Source: an uncultured Muribaculaceae bacterium (GTDB lineage Bacteria > Bacteroidota > Bacteroidia > Bacteroidales > Muribaculaceae). Taken from it: a DNA stretch of 64,000 nt. Each line of letters starts with the position of its first letter. Position 1 is the first letter of the stretch. The notes below the pieces were generated by a model. It saw only the letters and a list, made by a program, of their open reading frames with translations, was not told the DNA's origin and made no database searches. The DNA lies in contig CAJUPZ010000014.1 of assembly GCA_910588065.1 (NCBI GenBank), positions 10,583 to 74,582 of the forward strand, in the 5' to 3' direction. The position numbers and the translations under genes were made by a program. Shown here one piece after another: positions 43,645 through 51,919 of this stretch.

Positions 43645-43682
43645 GGGGGGGGGGGTATTTTATCTCGACTGATGTAATTTTG
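43645..43682 (+). promoter_or_regulatory. susC-2 promoter with G11 tract at the -33 position
   Basis: The -7 box TAATTTTG is at 43675-43682. Eleven consecutive G (43645-43655) end 19 bases upstream, where TTTG is expected. The flanking ACAA, ATTAACAA and TATTT words match the susC-1 promoter. G-run length is the main difference (11 against 7), which makes slipped-strand variation of promoter strength plausible. Confidence 0.6.
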
Positions 43683-43769
43683 CTCAATATTTATGTATGG
43701 AAGTTAATAAGTATTTATATTTCTCTGCATAAATATATAACCTTATTTACTAATTAACTAATTCACAGT

Positions 43770-46700
43770 ATGTTTCATCAACTACGCAATCTGAGCTCAA
43801 AGCTGGCGGCCATGCCCTTGCTTTTGCTCACTCTCTGTGTGCTGACCGGATGGAGCTTCAACGCTTCAGCTGCTCCGGCTCCTGATGCCACCACGGCTAC
43901 AGGTGTGGTACTTGACCAGGACGACGAGCCCCTGCCCGGAGCCTCTGTAATGGTGCTCGGCACTACAAACGGCACTTCTACCGACGTTGACGGCAAATTC
44001 TCGCTCTCAAACGTCAAGTCAGGTGCTTCAATCCGTGTTTCCTATGTAGGCTGCAAGCCTGTAACCGTTAAATGGGAAGGCACTCCGCTCACTATCAAAC
44101 TTGAGGACGACGTTGAGTCGCTTGACGAAGTTGTTGTCGTTGGTTTCGGTGTGCAGAAGAAAGTTAACCTTACCGGCGCTGTGTCAACAGTGAGCGGCAA
44201 AGAGATTTCTGCCCGTCCGGTAAACACTGTTGCCGACGCTCTTCAGGGCATGGCAGCCGGTCTTGACGTGCTCGGCTCTGCCCGTGGCGGTCAGCTTGGA
44301 GGCACTCGTTCAATGAATATCCGCGGTACCGGTACCATCGGTTCCGGCTCTTCTGTTAACCCCCTTGTGCTCATCGACGGCATGGAAGGCGACATCAACC
44401 AGCTCAACCCCGCCGATGTTGAAAACATCTCGGTGCTGAAAGACGCCGCCGCTTCCTCCATCTACGGTAGCCGCGCCGCCGGCGGTGTGATTCTCATCAC
44501 CACCCGCACCGGTAAAGAGGGTAAGGTGACTGTAAATTACAGCGACTCTTTCCGCTGGAGCCATGTAACACGCATGCCCAAGATGGCAAGCTCCTGGGAA
44601 TGGGCAAACTATCTCGAAGAGAGTGCAGAGGCTGCAGGCCGTATCTGGATGACTCAGGAATATATCGACAAACTCAAAAACCCCACCGGACAGATGTTCG
44701 TTGACCCCAAGGACGGCAAATGGGCTGTATGGGCGGAAAACCCCGACATCATGCCTCTCGGCAACACCGACTGGCTGGACCTCCATTTCGGCAAAACCGG
44801 CTTCAGCCAGGAACACAACGTCAGCTTGAACGGCGGTAACGAGAAGTACGATTTCTATTTCAGCGGTAACCTCCTCAGCCAAGATGGTATCCTCCGCTAC
44901 GGCGATGACTCACAGCAGCGCTACACCCTCAACGCCAAAATAAATGTGAACCTCACAAAATGGATGAAATTCGGCTACAGCGCACGCTGGTACCGCGGCA
45001 AATACAACGCTCCCTCATTCGTGAGCCAGTATTCAAGCGCCGAGCTCTACCACAACATCATGCGCTACTGGCCAAACTTCCCCGCATACGACCCCAACGG
45101 CAACCCCGTGAAGGAATCGTTCATCTATGCGATGGAAAACGGAGGACGCTATAAAAACTGGGAAGACAAGCTCGACCATCAGTTCAGCTTCCGCTTCAAC
45201 CCTCTCGAAGGCCTCAACCTCAACGCTGAGTTCAACTACCGCACCCAGCACTCCAATACTAAGCAGGACATCCAGCAGTCATACAGCTTCATGCCCGATG
45301 GAACTCCCTTCCCGGAGAACCCCAATGGCTATCCCCACGCTGCCGGTGGTGTAGGTTCATACCTCTATCAGTACAACTACCGCTCAAACTATTTCAATCC
45401 CAACATCTACGGTGACTACAGCCGAACATTCAACGAAGTGCACAACTTCAAGGTAATGGCCGGTTTCCAGAGTGAGTGGTACAATTACGAACAGTTCAGC
45501 GCCTCAAACACAGGCATCATCAACGGCCTTCCCTACCTCAGCATGACATCCGGCAAGGACGACAAGCGTGTTTCAGGCGGTGAGGCGACATGGAGCACAG
45601 CCGGCTGGTTCGGCCGTATCAACTACGACTACGATGGCCGTTACCTCGTTGAAGGAAACATCCGCTACGACGGTTCTTCACGCTTCCGTCAGGGAAGCCG
45701 CTGGGTCACCAGCCCCTCTTTCTCTCTCGGTTGGAATGTAGCACGCGAAAACTTCATGGAAAGCGCACGCGGCACCCTCAACACCCTCAAGCTCCGCTAC
45801 TCATGGGGTAAGCTCGGCAACCAGAACACCAACAGCTGGTATCCCACATACACCAACATGGGCTACGCCACCGCAAACAGCGCTTGGCTCATAGGCGGCG
45901 CGCATGGCACCATCGCTTCAATGCCCGGACTCATCTCCTCCACACTCACTTGGGAGAAGAACCGCACATGGGACATAGGTCTTGACTGGGGTCTCTTCAA
46001 CAACCGCTTCACCGGTACCATCGACTACTACAACCGCAAGACCATGGATATGGTGGGCCCCGGCAAAACAATGCCCAACGTACTCGGTGCATCCGTGCCC
46101 AACACAAACAACCTCTCCATGACAGCAAAAGGTTGGGAACTCACCATCAGCTGGCGCGACCGCATCCAGGACTTCAGCTATGGTATCACCGCAAACCTCT
46201 ACGACCACACTGTGACCGTGGATGAATATCCCAACGAAAACTATGCTCTCGGCAGCTACTACAACGGCCGCAAGCTCGGTGAAATATGGGGCTACACAAC
46301 CGTAGGCATCGCCAAATCACAGGCTGAGATGGACGCTCACCTCGATGCTCTTGACGAAAACTACTTCAAGAAACATGGCGAATATCCCGCAACCCGCCGT
46401 GCCGGCCAGAACCGTTTCGGTACAAACTGGGGCGCCGGTGACATCATGTATGCCGACACAAACGGCGACGGCGTGATAGACAACGGTCAGTATACTCTTA
46501 AGGACCATGGCGACATATCCGTTATCGGTAATTCAACACCCCGCTACAGCTTCGGTCTCAACCTCGACGCTCAGTGGAAAGGCTTCGACCTCAAGGTATT
46601 CTTCCAGGGTGTCGGCAAGCGCGACTACAGCGCCGGCGGTGCAGTGTTCTGGGGTGCTATGGGCATGGGTCAGTGGCAGGCTCTCTGCCTCAAGGAACAC

Positions 46701-47063
46701 CTTGACTACTTCCGTCCCGAAGACACCGACAGCCCCTTCGGCCCCAACCTCAATGCATACTATCCCCGTGCTAACTGGGCAGGCGGCAAAAACTCTTACA
46801 CACAGACCCGTTATCTTCAGAACGCCGCTTACTGCAGCCTCAAGAACATAACCATCGGTTATACCCTGCCTCAGACTATCACACGCAAAGCTTACATGGA
46901 AAATGTGCGCATCTTCTTCTCAGGTGAAAACCTCGCCCAGATTACCAACTTCACCGGCACAGGCGACCCCGAGCTCATCGATGCATACGACAATGCTTAC
47001 GGCTACGGCAAGGTATATCCCCTGCAGCGTGTGTTCTCCGTTGGTCTTAACGTAACTTTCTAA
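43770..47063 (+). CDS. SusC-like TonB-dependent outer-membrane receptor 2
   Basis: The 1097-residue receptor has the same order as receptor 1: signal peptide, regulatory-like domain, LDEVVVVGFG (about 118-127), plug and barrel ending VFSVGLNVTF. The two proteins are alike through signal peptide, plug and many barrel blocks (STAGWFGRINYDY, LGNQNTNSWYPTY), but differ in surface-loop regions such as SWEWANYLEESAEAAGR and the final third of the barrel. This suggests duplication followed by divergence of substrate-contacting loops. Its SusD partner starts 13 bases downstream. Confidence 0.95.
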   Translation: MFHQLRNLSSKLAAMPLLLLTLCVLTGWSFNASAAPAPDATTATGVVLDQDDEPLPGASVMVLGTTNGTSTDVDGKFSLSNVKSGASIRVSYVGCKPVTVKWEGTPLTIKLEDDVESLDEVVVVGFGVQKKVNLTGAVSTVSGKEISARPVNTVADALQGMAAGLDVLGSARGGQLGGTRSMNIRGTGTIGSGSSVNPLVLIDGMEGDINQLNPADVENISVLKDAAASSIYGSRAAGGVILITTRTGKEGKVTVNYSDSFRWSHVTRMPKMASSWEWANYLEESAEAAGRIWMTQEYIDKLKNPTGQMFVDPKDGKWAVWAENPDIMPLGNTDWLDLHFGKTGFSQEHNVSLNGGNEKYDFYFSGNLLSQDGILRYGDDSQQRYTLNAKINVNLTKWMKFGYSARWYRGKYNAPSFVSQYSSAELYHNIMRYWPNFPAYDPNGNPVKESFIYAMENGGRYKNWEDKLDHQFSFRFNPLEGLNLNAEFNYRTQHSNTKQDIQQSYSFMPDGTPFPENPNGYPHAAGGVGSYLYQYNYRSNYFNPNIYGDYSRTFNEVHNFKVMAGFQSEWYNYEQFSASNTGIINGLPYLSMTSGKDDKRVSGGEATWSTAGWFGRINYDYDGRYLVEGNIRYDGSSRFRQGSRWVTSPSFSLGWNVARENFMESARGTLNTLKLRYSWGKLGNQNTNSWYPTYTNMGYATANSAWLIGGAHGTIASMPGLISSTLTWEKNRTWDIGLDWGLFNNRFTGTIDYYNRKTMDMVGPGKTMPNVLGASVPNTNNLSMTAKGWELTISWRDRIQDFSYGITANLYDHTVTVDEYPNENYALGSYYNGRKLGEIWGYTTVGIAKSQAEMDAHLDALDENYFKKHGEYPATRRAGQNRFGTNWGAGDIMYADTNGDGVIDNGQYTLKDHGDISVIGNSTPRYSFGLNLDAQWKGFDLKVFFQGVGKRDYSAGGAVFWGAMGMGQWQALCLKEHLDYFRPEDTDSPFGPNLNAYYPRANWAGGKNSYTQTRYLQNAAYCSLKNITIGYTLPQTITRKAYMENVRIFFSGENLAQITNFTGTGDPELIDAYDNAYGYGKVYPLQRVFSVGLNVTF

Positions 47064-47076
47064 AACAGACGTAACT

Positions 47077-49119
47077 ATGAATAAATATATTACGGGACTT
47101 TTCATCGGCGCCTCGCTTGTGAGCCTCACAGCCTGCAACGACTTCCTCAACGAGCAGCCGGTGGACAAAATCATCCCCGAGACATTCTTTACAGATGCGG
47201 ACAACCTCAAGGCATACACCTTGAACTTCTACACTGTTTTCCCGAATCACGGAATGGCTGCTTACCGTCTCGGCACATTTACCGGTGACGACAACACCGA
47301 CAACACCGCCGCTTTCTCAGCATCCACCCGTTGGGCGCCCGGCGAATGGCGCACCGGTACAGGTACTGACAACTGGGGTTTCGGCAACATCCGCTCACTC
47401 AACTATTTCATCCAGCACACTCTAGAAGAGCTGGATAAAAACAATATCGGTGGCTCTACAGCAACCATCAATCAGGCTATCGGTGAAGCTTACTTCTTCC
47501 GTGCATACGAGTACTACCGCTACTATGTGGCTGTCGGCGACTATCCCATCATCGATGACGTACTCCCCGAAAATGACCGCGACCTCCTTGTTGAAAAGAG
47601 TAAGCGCTATCCCCGCAACCAGGTGGCACGCCACATCCTTGACGACCTCACCAAGGCCATCAGCTACCTGCCTGAGACAAGCGCCTACGGCAATAACGGC
47701 CTCAACAAGGACTGCGCTCACCTGCTCCGCAGCCGCGTGGCTCTCCTCGAAGGCACATGGCTCAAATACCACAAAGGCACAGCGCTTGTGCCCGGCGGAC
47801 CCAACTGGCCCGGTGATGCTTCTATGCTCGGCAGTTTCAACATCGATTCTGAAATCGACTTCTTCCTCGGCGAGGCTATGACAGACGCCAAGGCTGTAGG
47901 CGACAAGTTTGTCAACAACCTCACAAACAACACCGATACCCCTGAGGGCATGGGGCCCGGCCTTACCGAACTCAACCCCTACTACTGCATGTTCTGCTCT
48001 GTGGACATGAGCGGCTACGATGAGGTGCTCCTCTACAAGCAGTACAGCTTCAGCCAGGGTCAGGTGAGCCAGATTCAGAACCAGTTCCAGGGCAACGGCG
48101 GCGGTTCAGGCTACACCCGTGGCCTCATAAACAGCTTCCTCATGCGCAATGGTCTTCCCATCTACGCAGCGGGTTCAGGCTATGACCCCGCTTGGGAAAA
48201 TCAGGGTGTGAGCGCCACTATCCAGGATCGTGACTCCCGCATCAAAATCTTCATGAAGGGCGATGGCTCAATCATCAGCTACGGCACAGACGGCAACACA
48301 CCCTCTATCTACCGCGGCGGCTGGCTCCTTGACGGTATCGAGTCTACAAGCTCCATCACCGGTTACCCTGTGAAGAAAGGCCAGGGCTATGACTTCAACC
48401 AGGGTTCCGCTAACCTCCGTTCAGAAACCGGTGCAATCGTGTTCCGCGCTGTTGAGGCTCTTCTCAACTACATGGAAGCATCTGTTGAGCGCACAGGCAA
48501 CGTTGACGGAACAGCCGACGCCTACTGGCGCGCAATCCGCAACCGCGCTAAAGTGAACCCCGACTACAACATCACAATCGCCGCCACTAACATGGCTGAG
48601 GAAGCCAAAGGCGACTGGGGCGCTTACTCAAACAACTCCTATGTGAGCCCGCTCATCTACAATGTGCGCCGCGAACGCCGCAACGAGCTCATGGCCGAAG
48701 GCTTCCGCATGGATGACCTACGCCGTTGGGCCGCTCTGAACCAGATGATCGAGACACCCTACCAGATCGAAGGTATGAAATACTGGGGCACCGTTTACTC
48801 CGACTTGGAAAGCGATATGTGTCTCACAGCATACACCGGAGAAAAAATCATCGGTACTGTTGCCGCTGACGGCACTGGCAACATGAGCTCACCCGACCTC
48901 AGCGACTATGTGCGCCCCTACCAGATCAGCCTCGAAGGCAACTATGTTTGGGACGGCTACCGCTTCAATATGGCTCACTACCTCAGCCCTATCGGCCACG
49001 ATGCATTTGTAAACGCAGAAGCTGTTGACGGCGATATCTCCTCAACAGTAATCTACCAGAACCCCGGCTGGCCTATCGACGGCGGCAAGGGCTGCATCTC
49101 CGGCTTCAACTTCAAGTAA
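47077..49119 (+). CDS. SusD-like surface glycan-binding lipoprotein 2
   Basis: The 680-residue lipoprotein has a lipobox (LTAC), then NDFLNEQPVDKIIPETFFTDADNLKAYT, TPR-like helices (IGEAYFFRAYEYYRYYVAVGDYPII) and NVRRERRNELMAEGFRMDDLRRW near the C-terminus. It is clearly paralogous to the first SusD-like protein and has the same length, with differences concentrated in loop segments that usually touch glycan. It partners the SusC at 43770. Confidence 0.95.
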   Translation: MNKYITGLFIGASLVSLTACNDFLNEQPVDKIIPETFFTDADNLKAYTLNFYTVFPNHGMAAYRLGTFTGDDNTDNTAAFSASTRWAPGEWRTGTGTDNWGFGNIRSLNYFIQHTLEELDKNNIGGSTATINQAIGEAYFFRAYEYYRYYVAVGDYPIIDDVLPENDRDLLVEKSKRYPRNQVARHILDDLTKAISYLPETSAYGNNGLNKDCAHLLRSRVALLEGTWLKYHKGTALVPGGPNWPGDASMLGSFNIDSEIDFFLGEAMTDAKAVGDKFVNNLTNNTDTPEGMGPGLTELNPYYCMFCSVDMSGYDEVLLYKQYSFSQGQVSQIQNQFQGNGGGSGYTRGLINSFLMRNGLPIYAAGSGYDPAWENQGVSATIQDRDSRIKIFMKGDGSIISYGTDGNTPSIYRGGWLLDGIESTSSITGYPVKKGQGYDFNQGSANLRSETGAIVFRAVEALLNYMEASVERTGNVDGTADAYWRAIRNRAKVNPDYNITIAATNMAEEAKGDWGAYSNNSYVSPLIYNVRRERRNELMAEGFRMDDLRRWAALNQMIETPYQIEGMKYWGTVYSDLESDMCLTAYTGEKIIGTVAADGTGNMSSPDLSDYVRPYQISLEGNYVWDGYRFNMAHYLSPIGHDAFVNAEAVDGDISSTVIYQNPGWPIDGGKGCISGFNFK

Positions 49120-49156
49120 ATACTGATTTGAGTTAAAGTAAATACTGATCCGAGTT
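49115..49156 (+). repeat. Two 20-bp direct repeats overlapping the susD-2 stop
   Basis: AGTAAATACTGATTTGAGTT (49115-49134) and AGTAAATACTGATCCGAGTT (49137-49156) are 18/20 identical; the first includes the TAA stop. The end of the unit matches a 13-base stretch after susD-1 (43548-43560) with one difference, so the two susD genes share 3' sequence. Confidence 0.7.
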
Positions 49157-49185
49157 TAGATATTTGATATCATGACTCACCCCTC

Positions 49186-49217
49186 GCGGCCCGGGCATCC
49201 CCCGGGCCGCTTTTTTA
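49186..49217 (+). terminator. Terminator after susD-2
   Basis: A perfect 10-bp stem GCGGCCCGGG (49186-49195) and CCCGGGCCGC (49201-49210) is followed by TTTTTT. Confidence 0.92.
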
Positions 49218-49257
49218 CTCCCTCATCAGAAGCTTCCGCCATCTTCCCCCGCCGTAT

Positions 49258-49313
49258 GGCGCCGCGTGGCGGCGAAACCTCTTCCGCTGCCGCATCCCCC
49301 CCCCCGCGGCGCC
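49258..49313. repeat. C10 homopolymer inside a 9-bp inverted repeat
   Basis: GGCGCCGCG (49258-49266) and CGCGGCGCC (49305-49313) flank a gene-free segment that ends in ten consecutive C (49296-49305). It lies between the susD-2 terminator and the GH20 promoter. It is the third homopolymer tract in this locus. Confidence 0.65.
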
Positions 49314-49341
49314 CATCTCCCGCTCGGCAAAGCCAAATAAA

Positions 49342-49373
49342 TTTGGTTTTGCACTCGCTTAATCGTATCTTTG
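49342..49373 (+). promoter_or_regulatory. Promoter of the GH20 hexosaminidase gene
   Basis: TTTG at 49342-49345 and TATCTTTG at 49366-49373 with 20 bases between form a near-perfect Bacteroidetes promoter. Transcription should begin near 49380 and give a leader of about 42 nt. Confidence 0.8.
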
Positions 49374-49421
49374 TACATTGATTGATAAATTTTTAAATTA
49401 AATACCATTTTTATCCATTTC

Positions 49422-51737
49422 ATGACTAAGTTGAAATTATTTGCCGCGGCGGCACTATGTTTAGCCGTGGTTGGTTGCGCCAGTCGTGGCGAAGTGACCG
49501 CAAACTACAATGTCGTGCCGCTGCCCCACAGCATCGTCGCAGGGCAGGGCGAAGGCTTTACCCTTGATTCCAATACCAAAATCGCTTATCCCGAGGGGGA
49601 CAGCGCGCTGATGCGTGATGCAGAGTTCCTTGCAGGCTACATCGAGCAGATGACAGGCCTCAACCCCGCGCTCACCACTGACGCTCCCGCTGCTGGAGCT
49701 ATCACTCTCGCCGCAAACCTGCAGAATGAGAACCCCGAGGCTTATCAGCTCACTGTCACCGCCGACGGCATTTCAATCAACGGCTCCACAGCAGCCGGCA
49801 CATTCTACGGCGTGCAGACCCTGCGCAAGGCTATCCCCGAGGCAGGAAACAACAATGTGGTTTTCCCCGCCGTGACTATCGACGACCAGCCCCGCTTCGC
49901 TTACCGCGGTGCCCATTTCGATGTGTCGCGCCACTTCTTCCCCGCCGATTCTGTGAAGACATTCATCGATATGCTCGCTCTCCACAATATCAATACGCTC
50001 CACTGGCACATTACCGACGACCAGGGCTGGCGCATCGAAATCAAGAGCCTTCCCGAACTCACCGAGATAGGCAGCAAGCGCAAAGGCACTGTGATCGGCC
50101 ACAACACCGGGGTGTATGACAGCATTCCCTACGGCGGTTTCTACACTCAGGAGGAGGCCCGCGACATTGTGAAATATGCCGCTGACCGCAACATCACCGT
50201 TATCCCCGAAATCGACCTTCCCGGCCACATGCTCGGCGCCCTCACCGCATATCCCAACCTCGGCTGCACCGGTGGCCCATACGATGTATGGCAGATCTGG
50301 GGCGTGAGCGACGATGTGCTCTGCGCCGGAAATGATTCGGTATATACTTTCATCGACACTGTGCTCGGTGAGATTGTTGATATCTTCCCCAGCGAATATA
50401 TCCACGTTGGTGGCGACGAATGTCCCAAGACACGCTGGAAAGAGTGCGCCAAATGTCAGGCTAAGGCAAAAGCCCTCGGTCTGAAGGCTGACTCCCACGG
50501 CACTGTTGAGGAGAAGCTCCAGAGCCACATAATCCACCACGCAAGCGACTTCCTGTCTTCTAAAGGCCGCAAGATGATCGGCTGGGATGAAACCCTCGAA
50601 GGCGGTCTCGCTCCAGGCGCTATCGTGATGAGCTGGCGCGGTGAGGCAGGCGGTATCGAGGCTGCGAAGCGTGGCCACGATGTCATCATGACCCCCAACA
50701 GCTACATGTACTTCGACTACTACCAGACTCTTGACCGCGAAAAGGAGCCCGAGGCTATCGGCGGCTATGTGCCCGTGCAGAAAGTGTACAGCTACGAACC
50801 TCTCCCCGCAGAGCTGACACCCGAGGAAGCCAAACACATCATCGGTGTGCAGGCAAACCTCTGGACAGAGTATATCCCCACATTCTCTCACGTTCAGTAT
50901 ATGGAGCTGCCCCGTATGGCCGCCCTCGCCGAGGTGCAGTGGTCTGACGCCCCGAAGGACTACAAGGGATTCAGCGCACGTATGCCCCAGATGTTCAGAC
51001 AGTACGACGTTAACGGCTACAACTATGCAACCCACATGTTCAACGTTGCCGGCAAGCTCACAACCGATCTTGAGAACCATGCCATAACCCTTGAGCTCAC
51101 AACTGTTGACGACGCTCCCATCCACTATACTCTCGACGGCACCGAGCCGACAGAGGAATCTCCGGTGTACACCGAGCCTGTGGTGCTGAAAGAATCCTGC
51201 ACCATCAAGGCCCTCGCAACACGCCCCGGCGCCAACAGCGCTCTCTTCACCGACAGCATCACTTTCAACAAAGCTACCGCTCACCCCGTGACCCTGCTCA
51301 ACGCTCCCCATCCCCGCTACAAGGCTAAGGAGGGTGTGACTCTCGTTGACGGCAAATTCGGCACCAACGGCTACGGCAACGGCGACTGGGTAGGATATGT
51401 AGGCAGCGACCTCGTTGCCACAGTCGACCTCGAAGCCTCCGAGCAGGTGAGCAGTGTAAGTGTGCGCGCCTGCACCGCCACCGGTGACTGGGTGTTTGAC
51501 GCCAGCGCATTTGAAGTGGCTGTGTCTGAAAACGGCAAGGACTTCACAACAGTAGCTTCCGAGAACTATCCCGAAATGACCACCAGTAGCGACAAGATTA
51601 TCACTCACGAGCTCAAATTCAGCCCTGTGACAGCACGCTACGTGCGCGTTACTGTCAAGCCCGCCGTGATACCCTCCTGGCATCCCGGAGCCGGCAAACC
51701 CGGATTTGTGTTTGTTGACGAAATCGAAATCAACTGA
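49422..51737 (+). CDS. GH20 beta-N-acetylhexosaminidase, lipoprotein
   Basis: The 771-residue enzyme removes terminal beta-linked GlcNAc or GalNAc by substrate-assisted catalysis. It has a lipobox (VVGC at the end of the signal peptide), a GH20b N-terminal domain (to about 150), the catalytic (beta/alpha)8 domain with LHWHITDDQGWRIEIK and the catalytic pair Asp332-Glu333 in HVGGDECPK, a chitobiase-like C-terminal segment (PIHYTLDGTEPTEESPVY), and a final F5/8-type-C-like beta-sandwich. It is downstream of the two SusC/D pairs but has its own promoter. Confidence 0.94.
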   Translation: MTKLKLFAAAALCLAVVGCASRGEVTANYNVVPLPHSIVAGQGEGFTLDSNTKIAYPEGDSALMRDAEFLAGYIEQMTGLNPALTTDAPAAGAITLAANLQNENPEAYQLTVTADGISINGSTAAGTFYGVQTLRKAIPEAGNNNVVFPAVTIDDQPRFAYRGAHFDVSRHFFPADSVKTFIDMLALHNINTLHWHITDDQGWRIEIKSLPELTEIGSKRKGTVIGHNTGVYDSIPYGGFYTQEEARDIVKYAADRNITVIPEIDLPGHMLGALTAYPNLGCTGGPYDVWQIWGVSDDVLCAGNDSVYTFIDTVLGEIVDIFPSEYIHVGGDECPKTRWKECAKCQAKAKALGLKADSHGTVEEKLQSHIIHHASDFLSSKGRKMIGWDETLEGGLAPGAIVMSWRGEAGGIEAAKRGHDVIMTPNSYMYFDYYQTLDREKEPEAIGGYVPVQKVYSYEPLPAELTPEEAKHIIGVQANLWTEYIPTFSHVQYMELPRMAALAEVQWSDAPKDYKGFSARMPQMFRQYDVNGYNYATHMFNVAGKLTTDLENHAITLELTTVDDAPIHYTLDGTEPTEESPVYTEPVVLKESCTIKALATRPGANSALFTDSITFNKATAHPVTLLNAPHPRYKAKEGVTLVDGKFGTNGYGNGDWVGYVGSDLVATVDLEASEQVSSVSVRACTATGDWVFDASAFEVAVSENGKDFTTVASENYPEMTTSSDKIITHELKFSPVTARYVRVTVKPAVIPSWHPGAGKPGFVFVDEIEIN

Positions 51738-51759
51738 TAACTCCCCATTGCGAAATAAG

Positions 51760-51800
51760 GCGGCGCGCCGGAGACAACAACTCCGAGCGCGCCGCTCTCC
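51760..51800 (+). terminator. Terminator of the hexosaminidase gene
   Basis: GCGGCGCGC-CGGAG (51760-51773) pairs with CTCCG-a-GCGCGCCGC (51781-51795) around an ACAACAA loop, followed by TCTCCTTATTAT. Confidence 0.8.
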
Positions 51801-51881
51801 TTATTATATATATGACCCGCGCCAAGTCAAAAAAATGAGGGCAGGGGAGCGTCTGCTTGCATAACATTCAAAAAAAATGCT

Positions 51882-51889
51882 TATCTTTG
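51882..51889 (+). promoter_or_regulatory. -7 box of guaB
   Basis: TATCTTTG fits TAnnTTTG, with a TTG at 51857-51859 22 bases upstream. The leader to the ATG at 51920 is about 25 nt. Confidence 0.6.
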
Positions 51890-51919
51890 CGTGCAATAAA
51901 TTCTAAAGACAAACAGAAT

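Noticed and set aside
49773..51683. 636-residue open frame antisense to the hexosaminidase gene
   Set aside because: Shadow frame of a confidently identified GH20 gene, rich in Cys, His and Gly without domains.
38128..51737. Hybrid two-component, ECF sigma or SusR-type regulator inside the polysaccharide locus
   Set aside because: None is present between 37.9 and 51.8 kb; regulation must be from elsewhere or by the promoter tracts.
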